64,000 nt of DNA from an uncultured Caryophanales bacterium (GTDB taxonomy: Bacteria; Bacillota_I; Bacilli_A; RF39; UBA660), in NCBI GenBank assembly GCA_905206805.1, contig CAJLIR010000002.1:62001-126000 (forward strand). Direction: 5' to 3'. The translations under genes were made by a program, and so were the position numbers. Below, one piece after another: positions 41,641 through 51,661 of this stretch; the stretch's first letter is position 1; each line of letters opens with the position of its first letter. Under the pieces are notes generated by a model. The model worked only from the letters and a program-made list of their open reading frames with translations, ran no database searches and had not been told where the DNA came from.

Positions 41641-41825
41641 TGAAGTGATTGGATAACGTTGGACTTTTAGAGATAAAGTTCTCGTAATAAAAAGTGTTAT
41701 CCAACCTTCACATAATATATTCGATTAAGCAAGTTGAGGATGAAATAATACTCGTGTAAAGAGCCAAAATGAGGATATGTAGAAGAGTTGGAACCAGTCA
41801 TAATAGTAAAGAATGGAAAGGATAA
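41641..41825 (+). ncRNA. Candidate IS110 bridge RNA
   Basis: The roughly 190-nt noncoding stretch before the IS110 transposase folds by eye: GTGA-TTGGATAAC (41645-41657) pairs with GTTATCCAA and TCAC (41696-41711) around a loop of 38 nt, the size and position expected for the target-binding loop of IS110-family bridge RNAs, which are encoded between the left end and the transposase. The downstream part (41712-41825) would hold the donor loop. Sequence match of loops to the element ends not verified. Confidence 0.5.
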
Positions 41826-41830
41826 TTAAT

Positions 41831-42822
41831 ATGAAATATGGAGTTGGAATTGATATTTCAAAAGGAAAAAGTACAATTGCTATTTTAACTACGGCAGGTG
41901 AAGCTATTGAGGAACCTTTTGAAATCTCACATGATGTAAATGGATTAAAATTATTGGAAGAAAAAATAAAAGATATTCCTAAAGATGATTTAAAAATTAT
42001 AATGGAAGAAACTGGAACATATCATTTGCCAGTCTATTGTTATTTACTTGATAAAGGTTACTTTGTTGTAGCGGAAAATGCTTTAAAAATAAAAAAATAT
42101 CTTGATCGTGGATTAAGAAAAGCAAAGACAGACAAAAATGATTCATACAAATTGGCAGAATATTGTTGTGAAAATTGGTATAAGTTAAATAAACAATACA
42201 AAAACTCTGAAACATATGATAATTTAAGATTTTTGTCTAGACAATATATAACAAGTATAGAAATTCAAATACAAGAAAAAGTGAATTTTTCTAATTTATG
42301 TGATTTACTATTTCCTGGATTTAATAAATTATTAGATGAAAAAACATTTATATTAGGATTAGAAATTTTTAAGAAATATTATCATCCTGAAATTGTCAAA
42401 AATAAAAAACAATCTCAATTTGTTAATGAGATTGATAAACTTTCAAAAAAATTAGGACATAAAGGAGCTGGAATCACTTTAGCTAACAAGATTTTTAATC
42501 TAGCTCAAAACACAATAAGTGTACGTCCTAATAATAAATATGCACAACTTTCATCAACAAGCTGCGCTGATGCTTTAATTTTACAAATAAAAACATCTAA
42601 AGAAATTATATCAAATATGAATGAACTTTCAAAGGAATTATCTTAATATGAAGTAATTAGTGAAATACCAGGATGTGGAAATAAATTAACATCAAGAATT
42701 ATTGCTGAAATTGGTGATATAAGAAGGTTTAAAAATGCAGGAAGTTTAATAGCTTATGCAGGACTTGATGCGCCACCATATCAATCAGGACAATTTGAAG
42801 CAACTAATCGCCGCATATCTAA
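41831..42822 (+). pseudogene. IS110-family transposase, nonsense mutation and lost 3' end
   Basis: ATG 41831 follows AAAGGA. The DEDD domain is intact: GIDISKGKS, EETGTYH, KTDKNDSYKLAEY. A TAA at 42644-42646 (after NELSKELS) breaks the frame; in the same frame the C-terminal domain continues (YEVISEIPGCGNKLTS, IIAEIGD, AYAGLDAPPYQSGQF, EATNRRIS) until about 42822, where sequence passes into the DGR-target remnant. The usual ending after NRRISKRGS is missing. Not functional. Confidence 0.87.
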
Positions 42823-43544
42823 CATATTCGGTATATGGAAAATGTAACAGTACAACATGTGAAGAAGTATATATAAATAATGTTAATACAGGTTACTTGA
42901 ATGATACTCAGAAATTCACTGATCAATATTTAAATGGAGCAACTATAACAGGCTGTAGTGGAGAAACAGTGAGTGCAGCTGTCATGAGTAACATGAATTA
43001 ATGTGAAAGTGGAAATACGTATATAGAGGCAAAAGCAAGTACAACCGGAAATATAACAGGAATCTATGACATGAGTGGAGGAAACTTTGAATATGTTATG
43101 GGAGTTATAACTATAAATAACAAATTAGTAAGTGGAAATCATAACAGATGGAATAGTGGATTTAATGGAATATATAGTGCTCCTGGAAATAATGATAGTG
43201 ATGCAACAATATTAGAAAAAACAGATGGAATAGATTATCCAGATTCAAAATACTATAATTTATATTTATACAATTATGATTTAAATACAGATAATTGGTA
43301 TGATTATACAAGTGGATTATTAGGAGATGCTACAAAGGAAATAGCTAATACCAAAATTAATGCATCTAGTGGAAGCACAGGTTTATGGTTTAGTGATTCA
43401 GCTGTTTTTCCTACGGCTACTGCTCCTTGGTTCTACCGTGGCGGTTATTTTGGTGATGGCTCTCTTGCGGGCGTGTTTTGTTTCCATCGTGCCGGTGGCG
43501 GTGCGAATGTCTACAGCGCTTTGCGTCTAGTTCTTGCTTATTAA
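42815..43544 (+). pseudogene. DGR-type target gene remnant, copy 2 (variable C-terminal domain)
   Basis: Frame from about 42815 (AAYLTYSVYGKCNSTTCEE...) to a stop at 43542, with one in-frame TAA at 42999. After it come IYDMSGGNFEYVMGV (the YDMSG-x-x-EY segment of FGE-sulfatase/C-type-lectin folds), the TDGIDYPDSKYYNLY region, GLWFSDSAVFPTATAPWF and the variable end (YRGGYFGDGSLAGVF ... ALRLVLAY). The 5' end is lost at the IS110 junction, so no start can be assigned; the portion from ATG 43071 is 157 codons. Same-length match to copy 1 over 363 bp. Confidence 0.78.
43182..43544 (+). repeat. 363-bp diverged direct repeat (partner at 37563-37925)
   Basis: The two stretches align without gaps. 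Conserved blocks include GGCTCTCTTGCGGGCGTGTT; differences cluster at first and second bases of eight NNY codons in the last 125 bp. Confidence 0.85.
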
Positions 43545-43619
43545 AACATAAATTATTAAAACATTTTAATACAATATTGAATTATATATTTATGTATGTT
43601 ATAATTAATTTAGTTTTAT

Positions 43620-43840
43620 TAAAAGCAATGAAGAAAGAGTAGTAATTATAAAATATTCTTGTAGAGAAAAAGTGGTTGGTGAAAACTTTGGATATTTTAT
43701 TGTGAACTTACTTTCCTAGTTTCATATATGATAAGTATATGACGTATGTTTGCGTTAAAAATATAAAGAGCATAAAGATTTTTATGAATTAAGGTGGTAC
43801 CGCGGATTAGATTCGTCCTTAATTGATAAAGTCTTTTTTG
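43620..43840 (+). promoter_or_regulatory. T-box riboswitch (predicted leucine-specific)
   Basis: AAGGTGGTACCGCGG (43791-43805) is the T-box sequence that binds the tRNA acceptor end. Upstream AGAGAAAAAGTGGTTGGTGA has the stem I bulge/loop elements, and GAA-CTT-AC at 43704-43711 offers CTT (Leu) as specifier codon. TCGTCCTTAATT pairs back on GAATTAAGG as terminator side before TCTTTTTTG. It reads uncharged tRNA-Leu and controls the following two genes. Confidence 0.9.
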
Positions 43841-43856
43841 TGTATAGGAGGTATTT

Positions 43857-44201
43857 ATGGAATATTTTTTTACTTATATAATTGCATTCTTACTAATTTA
43901 TTTAATATATTTTTTATTTGTAGTTAGTAGAAAAAGAACAACAGAAAAATTAAAAAATAGTATTGAAGTTAGATACTTAATAAATAGATATAACATAGAA
44001 TTAGATAAAATTGATATGAAAAAATTATCAAATAGAATAGCAATTTCGAATTCATTTATTATGGCTACTGTGTTTATTATAATTTTATTTGTTAAAAACT
44101 TTATTTTAAAAATGTTATTGGGATTTGTTAGTTTAATACCACTTATATTATTGGTATATCATATATTAGCAAAATCTTTAAAAAAGGAAGAAGGAGAATA
44201 A
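43857..44201 (+). CDS. Hypothetical two-helix membrane protein between T-box and leuS
   Basis: 114 residues: helix at about 3-24, a charged linker ([28 protein letters not shown]), and hydrophobic helices at about 66-105. Two nucleotides before leuS and under the same T-box, so co-regulated with leucyl-tRNA synthesis. No family assigned. AGGAGG before ATG. Confidence 0.72.
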   Translation: MEYFFTYIIAFLLIYLIYFLFVVSRKRTTEKLKNSIEVRYLINRYNIELDKIDMKKLSNRIAISNSFIMATVFIIILFVKNFILKMLLGFVSLIPLILLVYHILAKSLKKEEGE

Positions 44202-44203
44202 TT

Positions 44204-47023
44204 ATGTATAATTTTAGAAAAATAGAAGAAAAATGGCAAAGTTATTGGGAAGAAAATAAAACTTTTAAAACTGATATTTGGAATTTTGATAAACCAAAGT
44301 ATTATGCTTTAGATATGTTTCCGTATCCATCAGGTCAAGGTTTACACGTAGGACACCCAGAAGGTTATACTGCAACTGATATAGTTTCTCGTATGAAACG
44401 TATGCAAGGATATAATGTGTTGCATCCAATGGGATTTGATTCTTTTGGACTACCTGCAGAACAATACGCGATTAAAACAGGAAATCATCCAGAAGGGTTT
44501 ACTAAAAAAAATATAGAAACATTTACAAAACAATTAAAAATGTTAGGTTTTTCATTTGATTGGGATAGACAAATATCAACATGTGATCCAAAATTTTATA
44601 AATGGACACAGTGGATTTTCAAAAAACTTTATGAAGATGGTTTAGCAAAATGTGTCGATATGCCAGTTAATTGGTGTGAAGAATTGGGAACTGTTTTAGC
44701 TAATGATGAAATTATAAATGGTAAAAGTGAACGTGGTGGATATCCAGTAATAAGAAAAAACATGAAACAGTGGGTAATTGATATTCCTTCTTATGCGGAA
44801 CGTTTACTTGATGGATTAAATGAGATTGACTGGCCAGAATCTACAAAAGAAATGCAAAGAAATTGGATAGGAAAATCAGTTGGGGCTCAAGTTAATTTTA
44901 AAGTTAATAATAGTGATTTAGCTTTTACAGTATTTACAACTAGACCTGATACTTTATTTGGAGCAACTTATTGTGTTTTAGCTCCAGAACATGAATTAGT
45001 TAATTTAATTACAACAGAAGAACAAAAAGAAGCTGTTTTGGCTTATCAAAAATTATGTGCTAGTAAATCAGATTTAGAAAGAACAGAGTTAAATAAAGAA
45101 AAAACTGGTGTGTTTACTGGAAGTTTCGCAATTAATCCAGTAAATAATAAATTAATTCCAATTTGGATAGCTGATTATGTACTTTCTAGTTATGGAACAG
45201 GTGCTATTATGGCTGTGCCTGCTCATGATGAGAGAGATTTTGAATTTGCTAAAAAATTTAATTTAGATATAATACAGGTATTAGAAGAAGTAACTGGAAC
45301 ATCTAATGAAAATGAAACACATAAAGATAGCATCGTTGCCATAGTTTATGATAAAGAGAATGATAAATATTTAACTATTAATTGGAAAGAATTAGGTGGC
45401 AGATTATTTATTGGTGGAACTAGACATAATGGTGAAGATGCCATTACATGTGCATTAAGAGAAATAACTGAGGAAACAGGATACGATGATTTAGAATTTG
45501 TGAAGGAAACATTTAAAATAAATCATCACTATTATGCCTATAATAAAGATAAATATTTTGAAATTGAAAGTACAGGATTGTTGTTTAATTTAAAATCAAA
45601 TCATCAAGTAGAACAAAAGTTAGATGAAGATGAAAAATTTAGTATTGAATGGGTAAACAAAGATATAATTGAAAAAGAAATTAAAGATGAATTACATATA
45701 AAAACATTTAATTATTGTATAAACAATATGGCAATGGAAGGTGATGGAATTCATATAAATTCTAATTTTTTAAATGGTTTAAATAAAAGTGATGCAATAG
45801 AAAAAATGATTAATTGGCTTGAAGAAAATAAAATTGGAACTAAAAAGATAAATTATCGTATTCGTGAATGGATTTTTGCCCGTCAAAGATACTGGGGTGA
45901 GCCTATTCCTATCGTTTATTTTTCTGATGGAACGAGTAAGGCCTTAGATGATTCTGAATTACCATTAGTTTTACCTGAACTAGAAGATTATAAAGGAAAA
46001 AATGGTTGTGCACCACTAGAAAATGCTAGTGAGTGGAAATATACTATAGTTGATGGTAAAAAAGCCAAAAGGGAAACTAATACAATGCCTGGAAGTGCAG
46101 GATCAAGTTGGTATTTCTTAAGATATATTGATCCAGATAATGATAATGAATTAGCAAATAAAGAATTATTAGACCACTGGATGCCAGTTGATCTTTACAT
46201 GGGTGGACCAGAACATGCTGTAGGACATTTACTATATTCAAGATTTTGGAATAATTATCTATTTGATAAAGGATATGTTGGTGTTAAAGAACCATTTAAA
46301 AAATTACGTCATCAAGGTATGATATTAGGATCAAATGGTGAAAAAATGAGTAAATCCAAAGGTAATGTTGTAAATCCTGACGATATGGTAAAACAATATG
46401 GTGCAGATTCTCTTAGACTTTATGAAATGTTTATGGGACCTATTGATGCTGCAAAACCTTGGGATCCATTTGGAATAGAAGGCTCTAAAAAATTCTTAGA
46501 GAGAGTTTTTAGACTTTATACAGAAGAAAATAAAATAAAAGATGAAGCAAATATTAATCTTGAAAAGATTTATCATCAAACTGTAAAGAAAGTTACAGAA
46601 GATTATGAAAATATGAATTTTAATACAGCTATTAGTCAAATGATGATTTTTATAAATGCAGTTTATAAAGAAAATGTTTTCCCACTTGAATATGCACTAA
46701 ATTTCTTAAAAATTTTAAATCCAATTTGTCCACATATTACAGAAGAATTATGGCAAATTTTAGGTAATAAAGATACTATTACTTATGAACCATGGCCTAT
46801 TTTTGATATTAATAAAACAATTGAAGAAAAATATCAAATGGTTGTTCAAGTTAATGGTAAAGTTAGAGGTAAAATAGAAATAGATACTAATACCTCTAAA
46901 GAAGAAATGGAAAAATTAGCGTTAGAAATAGACAATGTAAAGAAATTTATTGATGGAAAAGAAATTGTTAAAATTATTACAATTCAATCAAAAATTGTAA
47001 ATATTGTTGTTAAGGAAAAGTAA
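44204..47023 (+). CDS. leuS: Leucyl-tRNA synthetase with inserted Nudix domain
   Basis: 939 residues against about 805-830 usual. N-terminal catalytic domain with HVGH (HIGH) near 46; editing domain with [11 protein letters not shown] and [16 protein letters not shown] near 340; then an extra block of about 145 residues (about 362-510). This block is a complete Nudix fold with the box G405-TRHNG-E411 ... RE419-420 ... EE423-424-T-G426. The synthetase resumes at [22 protein letters not shown] is near 715 and the anticodon and C-terminal domains follow. Frame is continuous. All catalytic Nudix residues are present, so the insert may be active. GAAGGAG before ATG. Confidence 0.95.
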   Translation: MYNFRKIEEKWQSYWEENKTFKTDIWNFDKPKYYALDMFPYPSGQGLHVGHPEGYTATDIVSRMKRMQGYNVLHPMGFDSFGLPAEQYAIKTGNHPEGFTKKNIETFTKQLKMLGFSFDWDRQISTCDPKFYKWTQWIFKKLYEDGLAKCVDMPVNWCEELGTVLANDEIINGKSERGGYPVIRKNMKQWVIDIPSYAERLLDGLNEIDWPESTKEMQRNWIGKSVGAQVNFKVNNSDLAFTVFTTRPDTLFGATYCVLAPEHELVNLITTEEQKEAVLAYQKLCASKSDLERTELNKEKTGVFTGSFAINPVNNKLIPIWIADYVLSSYGTGAIMAVPAHDERDFEFAKKFNLDIIQVLEEVTGTSNENETHKDSIVAIVYDKENDKYLTINWKELGGRLFIGGTRHNGEDAITCALREITEETGYDDLEFVKETFKINHHYYAYNKDKYFEIESTGLLFNLKSNHQVEQKLDEDEKFSIEWVNKDIIEKEIKDELHIKTFNYCINNMAMEGDGIHINSNFLNGLNKSDAIEKMINWLEENKIGTKKINYRIREWIFARQRYWGEPIPIVYFSDGTSKALDDSELPLVLPELEDYKGKNGCAPLENASEWKYTIVDGKKAKRETNTMPGSAGSSWYFLRYIDPDNDNELANKELLDHWMPVDLYMGGPEHAVGHLLYSRFWNNYLFDKGYVGVKEPFKKLRHQGMILGSNGEKMSKSKGNVVNPDDMVKQYGADSLRLYEMFMGPIDAAKPWDPFGIEGSKKFLERVFRLYTEENKIKDEANINLEKIYHQTVKKVTEDYENMNFNTAISQMMIFINAVYKENVFPLEYALNFLKILNPICPHITEELWQILGNKDTITYEPWPIFDINKTIEEKYQMVVQVNGKVRGKIEIDTNTSKEEMEKLALEIDNVKKFIDGKEIVKIITIQSKIVNIVVKEK

Positions 47024-47097
47024 TTTATATTACTTTTTTTTCATAATTAGTTATTCTCTATAATATAATTAATTGAATTATGGAAAGTAGGGAATAT

Positions 47098-48573
47098 ATG
47101 GAAAAAATAGATATTATAAAAAGTATTACAGAGCGTACAGGAGGAGATATTTATTTAGGTGTAGTAGGAGCAGTAAGAACTGGTAAATCAACTTTTATAA
47201 AAAAAGTTATTGAAAACCTAGTTGTTCCTAATATTGAGGATGAATATGAAAAAAAACGTGCTTTAGATGAAATTCCTCAAAGTGCTCAAGGAAAAATGAT
47301 TATGACAACTGAGCCTAAATTTGTACCAAGTAATGCTGCAAAAATTTTAATTGATGATTTTTATGCTAATATCAGATTAGTTGACTGTGTTGGTTATGTT
47401 ATACCAAATTGTAAAGGATATGAAGATGAAAATGGTCCTAGAATGGTTAAAACACCTTGGTATGATGAGGAAATCCCTTTTATTGAAGCCGCTGAAATTG
47501 GAACTGAAAAAGTTATAAAGGATCATTCTACCATTGGTATAGTAGTAACTACAGATGGTTCAATAGGTGAATTAACACGTAATGATTATGTCGAAGCAGA
47601 ACAAAGAGTTATTATGGAATTAAAAGAAATTGGTAAACCATTTATAGTTGTTATGAATTCTACACATCCAATGTTACCAGAAACAGAAAGATTAGCAGAA
47701 AAATTAAATACAGAATATGGAGTACCTGTTTTACCAATTAGTATTGAAAATATGACAGAGAGAGACATTTATTCAATTTTAAGAGAAGCACTATATGAAT
47801 TTCCTGTTATGGAAGTCAAATTTAATATGCCTGAATGGATTGCTTGTTTAGCTCCTAATAATTGGTTAAAGAAAATTTATATTGAAAAAATTCGTGAAAG
47901 TGTAATTGAAATAGATAAATTAAGAGATATAGAAAATATAACTTCATATTTTACTGACTCAGAGTATATTAGTAAGGCATATTTATCTGAGGTAAATACT
48001 TCAACTGGTGAAGTTACTATTACTCTTGATGCGCCTGGTGAATTATATAACCAAGTGTTAAAAGATATAATAGGAATAAATATAGAAAATAAGGCAGATT
48101 TATTAACTTTATTTCAAGATTATAATGAGGCAAAACAAGAATATGATCAAATTAAGGTTGCTTTAAAAATGGTTAAAACAACTGGATATGGTGTTGCTTC
48201 TCCGACATTAGCTGACATGAAATTAGATACACCAGAAATAATAAAACAGGGTAGTAGATATGGTATTAAATTAAAAGCTGTTGCTCCTTCTATACACATG
48301 ATTAGAGTTGATGTTGAATCTACATTTGAACCAATCATAGGTTCTGAAATTCAAAGTAAGGAATTAATTGATTATTTAATGAAAGATAAAGATTCTGAGG
48401 CTGGAAACATTTGGAAAAGTGAAATCTTTGGTAGAAGTTTAGATGTAATTGTAAAAGAAGGTATTCAAGCAAAATTATCTATGATGCCTGAAAATGCAAG
48501 ATATAAATTACAACAAACTTTATCAAAATTAGTTAATAAAGGATCAGGAAATTTATTTGCAATTGTAATATAA
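47098..48573 (+). CDS. spoIVA: Stage IV sporulation protein A (spore coat ATPase)
   Basis: 491 residues. MEKIDIIKSITERTGGDIYLGVVGAVRTGKST gives the family N-terminus with Walker A (GAVRTGKS, about 24-31); DCVGYVIPN and TDGSIGELTRNDY follow; the C-terminus ends in GSGNLFAIVI. SpoIVA polymerises on the forespore surface as the coat platform. ATG 47098 matches the family start and has AGTAGGGA; an upstream ATG at 47080 is less likely. Confidence 0.95.
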   Translation: MEKIDIIKSITERTGGDIYLGVVGAVRTGKSTFIKKVIENLVVPNIEDEYEKKRALDEIPQSAQGKMIMTTEPKFVPSNAAKILIDDFYANIRLVDCVGYVIPNCKGYEDENGPRMVKTPWYDEEIPFIEAAEIGTEKVIKDHSTIGIVVTTDGSIGELTRNDYVEAEQRVIMELKEIGKPFIVVMNSTHPMLPETERLAEKLNTEYGVPVLPISIENMTERDIYSILREALYEFPVMEVKFNMPEWIACLAPNNWLKKIYIEKIRESVIEIDKLRDIENITSYFTDSEYISKAYLSEVNTSTGEVTITLDAPGELYNQVLKDIIGINIENKADLLTLFQDYNEAKQEYDQIKVALKMVKTTGYGVASPTLADMKLDTPEIIKQGSRYGIKLKAVAPSIHMIRVDVESTFEPIIGSEIQSKELIDYLMKDKDSEAGNIWKSEIFGRSLDVIVKEGIQAKLSMMPENARYKLQQTLSKLVNKGSGNLFAIVI

Positions 48574-48593
48574 AGGCTAATGCCTTTTTTTAT
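48572..48593 (+). terminator. Rho-independent terminator
   Basis: AAAGGC / GCCTTTTTTT, 4-nt loop. Confidence 0.75.
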
Positions 48594-48660
48594 TTTGAAT
48601 AAAAGTTATTTCTTTTGTAAATTATATTAATGTATTATTATGTAGATTTCATTAATTTTT

Positions 48661-48669
48661 TGGTATAAT
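48661..48669 (+). promoter_or_regulatory. Extended -10 promoter of deoD-add
   Basis: TGGTATAAT, an extended -10 element, 28 nt before the deoD start codon; no good -35. Confidence 0.5.
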
Positions 48670-48697
48670 ATATATGTAGATAGAAAGAGGTATTTAT

Positions 48698-49405
48698 ATG
48701 ACACCACATATTGAAGCAAAAAAAGAAGAAATTGCAAAAACAGTTATTATGCCAGGAGATCCTTTAAGAGCAAAATATATAGCTGAAAATTATTTAGAAA
48801 ATTATAAGTTAGTTAGCAAAGTTAGAAATATATATGCTTATACAGGATATTATAAGGGAATAAAAATTACAGTTATGGCATCAGGGATGGGTATGCCTAG
48901 TATAGGAATATATTCCTATGAATTATATAAGTTTTATGATGTAGAAAATATTATAAGGGTAGGTTCTGCAGGAGCTTATACAGATTCCTTAAAACTTTAT
49001 GATATAGTACTTGCTACTTCTAGTTATTCTGAATCAAGCTTTGCCTTAACCCAAAATAATTGTACAGAAAAAATATTATATTCTAGTAATTTTTTAAATG
49101 AAAAGATTAAAGAAGCATCAGAAAAACTACAAATAAAAGTAAATCCTTGTGTAATTCATAGTAGTGATGTATTTTATAAAGAAAATGATAATTTCCGTGA
49201 ATTATATGAAAATTATAAATGTATGGCTTGTGAAATGGAATCATTTGCTTTATTTCATAACGCTAATGTGTTATCTAAAAATGCAGCTTGCCTACTTACT
49301 ATATCTGATAATTTTATAACAGGTGAAAAAATAACTTCTACTGAAAGACAAAATTCTTTTACTAAAATGATGGAAGTAGCATTAGAGGCGGCAATTAATT
49401 TATGA
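48698..49405 (+). CDS. deoD: Purine nucleoside phosphorylase DeoD
   Basis: 235 residues, usual length. MPGDPLRAKYIAENYL (phosphate site), ASGMGMPSIGIYSYEL, VGSAGAY, the MACEMESFALF substrate segment and TISDNF with the catalytic Asp. Splits purine nucleosides to base and ribose-1-phosphate. Overlaps add at ATGA: a purine salvage pair. Confidence 0.94.
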   Translation: MTPHIEAKKEEIAKTVIMPGDPLRAKYIAENYLENYKLVSKVRNIYAYTGYYKGIKITVMASGMGMPSIGIYSYELYKFYDVENIIRVGSAGAYTDSLKLYDIVLATSSYSESSFALTQNNCTEKILYSSNFLNEKIKEASEKLQIKVNPCVIHSSDVFYKENDNFRELYENYKCMACEMESFALFHNANVLSKNAACLLTISDNFITGEKITSTERQNSFTKMMEVALEAAINL

Positions 49406-50373
49406 TAAATACAAAAAGTATTCCTAAAGTAGAACTACATGTCCACCTAGATGGTTCTTTAAATATTGATACTGTATCAAAAATTTTAAATATGCCTAAA
49501 AGTTTTCTTAAAGAAAATATGATAGCTCAGGAAAAATGTCTTGACCTAAATGATTATTTAACGAAATTTGATTTACCAGTAAAAGCTATGCAAAAATATG
49601 ATGACATAAAATTACTAACAAGTGAGTTTGTAAAATCTTTAGAAGATGACAATGTTATTTATGCAGAGGTTAGATTTGCTCCTTTAAAACATACAAGTAT
49701 TTTAAGTCCAGATGAAGTTATTAATAGTGTTTTAGAAGGAATAAAAAGTGAAAAAGTTATAATTAATTTAATTTTATGTATGATGCGTGGAGATACTTTA
49801 GAAGATAACAAAAGCGTTATTGATTTAGCGCACAAATATTTAAAAAGGAGAGTAGTTGCAATCGATTTAGCTGGTGCTGAGGGTTTATTTAAAACTTCTG
49901 ATTATGAAGAATTATTTAACTATGCTAATAAATTAAATATACCATTTACAATTCATGCAGGAGAAGCTGATGGAGTAAGTAGTATAGAATCTGCTATTAA
50001 ATTTGGTGCTAGAAGAATTGGTCATGGAATTAGAGTATTAGAAAATATGGACACCTTAGAAAAAATAAAAGATAAAAATATTATGTTAGAAATTTGTCCA
50101 ACTAGTAATATTCAAACAAATGTTGTAGATAATATAATAAATCACCCGATAAAAAAATTGTTTTCTATGAATACTTTAATTAGTATAAATACTGATAATA
50201 GAACAGTTTCTAATGTAACATTATCTAGTGAATATGATTTACTTATTAAAAATTTCAATTTTGATTTAGATGATCTATTAGAAATAAATAGAAATTCTAT
50301 AATTTATTCATTTGCAGATACAAAAACAAAACAAATTATATTAGATAAAATTAATAACTATAGAAAGGAGTAA
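49402..50373 (+). CDS. add: Adenosine deaminase
   Basis: 323 residues. PKVELHVHLDGS (two zinc His), IHAGEADG (His and Glu), GHGIRV and ISINTDNR, where the family has SLNTDDP (the second Asp is Asn here; the first zinc Asp is kept). Converts adenosine to inosine. ATGA overlap with deoD. Confidence 0.93.
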   Translation: MINTKSIPKVELHVHLDGSLNIDTVSKILNMPKSFLKENMIAQEKCLDLNDYLTKFDLPVKAMQKYDDIKLLTSEFVKSLEDDNVIYAEVRFAPLKHTSILSPDEVINSVLEGIKSEKVIINLILCMMRGDTLEDNKSVIDLAHKYLKRRVVAIDLAGAEGLFKTSDYEELFNYANKLNIPFTIHAGEADGVSSIESAIKFGARRIGHGIRVLENMDTLEKIKDKNIMLEICPTSNIQTNVVDNIINHPIKKLFSMNTLISINTDNRTVSNVTLSSEYDLLIKNFNFDLDDLLEINRNSIIYSFADTKTKQIILDKINNYRKE

Positions 50374-50377
50374 TTAA

Positions 50378-51661
50378 ATGAACTATACAAATTATAGTAT
50401 GGGAGCATATAATCTTCATATTATAAAAAATGATAATTTTAAAACAATAAATGTTAATATTAAATTTAAAAGTAAATTAGTAAAAGAAGAAATAACAATT
50501 AGAAACATGTTGCGTTTAATTTTAGTTAATAGTACTAAAAATTATCCAACTGAAAGATTATTAAATATTAAAAGTGAGGAACTTTATAATTTGAATTATG
50601 GTTCTAGAGGTGTAATATCTGGTAATTTTTCTATATTATCTTTTGAAGCAGATTTTTTAAATCCAAAATATACTGATGCATCTGATTTGGAAGCTTATTT
50701 TGATTTTTTGTTTGAAATTTTATTTAATCCTAATGCCCAAAATAAAAAGTTTGATAGTTTTAACTTTAATTTAGTAAAAAATGTTCTTAAAAATGTAATT
50801 GAATCAGAAACAGAAAATCCTAATAATTATGCTTTAAATAGACTTCTTTATGAAATGGATAAAACTGCAAATTATTCATTTGATCCTAATGGATATATTA
50901 AAGATTTAGAAAAAATTGATGAAGCAGACCTTTATAAGGCTTATCAGAAAATGTTAAAAAAGGATATAGTAGATATTTTTGTAATAGGTGATGTAAACGC
51001 TAATGAAATAAAAAATATTTTTAGTAATAAGTTTAGTATTAATACAATTAAAAAACCAGTTGGAACACATTTTATTGAACATAAAAAATTTAGATCAAGA
51101 CCAAAAACAATAAAAGAAGAAAAAGATATTAGTCAAAGCAAACTTTACCTAGGTTTTAAGGCTAATGATACAAGTTTATTTGAAAAGCAATATGTTTCTT
51201 ATGTTTATTCGTTTATTTTAGGTGGAGGACCTGATTCAAAATTATTCAAATCAGTAAGAGAAAAAAACAGTTTATGTTACTATGTTTCATCATCATTTAA
51301 ACCAGTTTCTAATTTACTTTTAGTAACATCTGGTATAGATAGGGATGCTTATCGTAAAGCTGTTAATTTAATAAAAAAGGAAATTAAAAATATGTCACTA
51401 GGTGATTTTACTGATGAAGATATTAAAAAAGCTATTACTACTTATTTGAATAGTAGTGGGTCGTTATTAGATTCACCTAATTCAATAATTAATAGTTATG
51501 TAGTTAATGAATATTTAGGTTATGATCCAATAGATGAACGTATTAAAAAAATTAATAGTGTTACTAAAGATATGATTATTGAATTTTCTAAAAAAATACA
51601 CTTAGATACTATATATTTATTAGAGGGGGGCGATACGAATGAAAAGACAAGAATTAGTTAA
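50378..51661 (+). CDS. yfmF: M16-family peptidase-like YfmF
   Basis: 427 residues of two M16 halves without an HxxEH zinc motif, so the non-catalytic partner; LGGGPDSKLFKSVREKNSLCYYVSS is the conserved second-half segment. In Bacillus YfmF and YfmH act together in EF-P modification (5-aminopentanol) and as processing-peptidase-like pair. GGAGTAATTAA before ATG; overlaps yfmH by 23 nt. Confidence 0.88.
   Translation: MNYTNYSMGAYNLHIIKNDNFKTINVNIKFKSKLVKEEITIRNMLRLILVNSTKNYPTERLLNIKSEELYNLNYGSRGVISGNFSILSFEADFLNPKYTDASDLEAYFDFLFEILFNPNAQNKKFDSFNFNLVKNVLKNVIESETENPNNYALNRLLYEMDKTANYSFDPNGYIKDLEKIDEADLYKAYQKMLKKDIVDIFVIGDVNANEIKNIFSNKFSINTIKKPVGTHFIEHKKFRSRPKTIKEEKDISQSKLYLGFKANDTSLFEKQYVSYVYSFILGGGPDSKLFKSVREKNSLCYYVSSSFKPVSNLLLVTSGIDRDAYRKAVNLIKKEIKNMSLGDFTDEDIKKAITTYLNSSGSLLDSPNSIINSYVVNEYLGYDPIDERIKKINSVTKDMIIEFSKKIHLDTIYLLEGGDTNEKTRIS

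Noticed and set aside
42756..43001. 81-codon ORF starting at ATG 42756
   Set aside because: Its first 20 codons are IS110 sequence read in the wrong frame; only the part after about 42815 belongs to the DGR-target remnant. Not a natural gene start.
47041..47097. Sigma-E promoter for spoIVA
   Set aside because: CATAATTA lacks the final T of CATANNNT and no ATATT lies at 14 nt, so the match is too poor to list.
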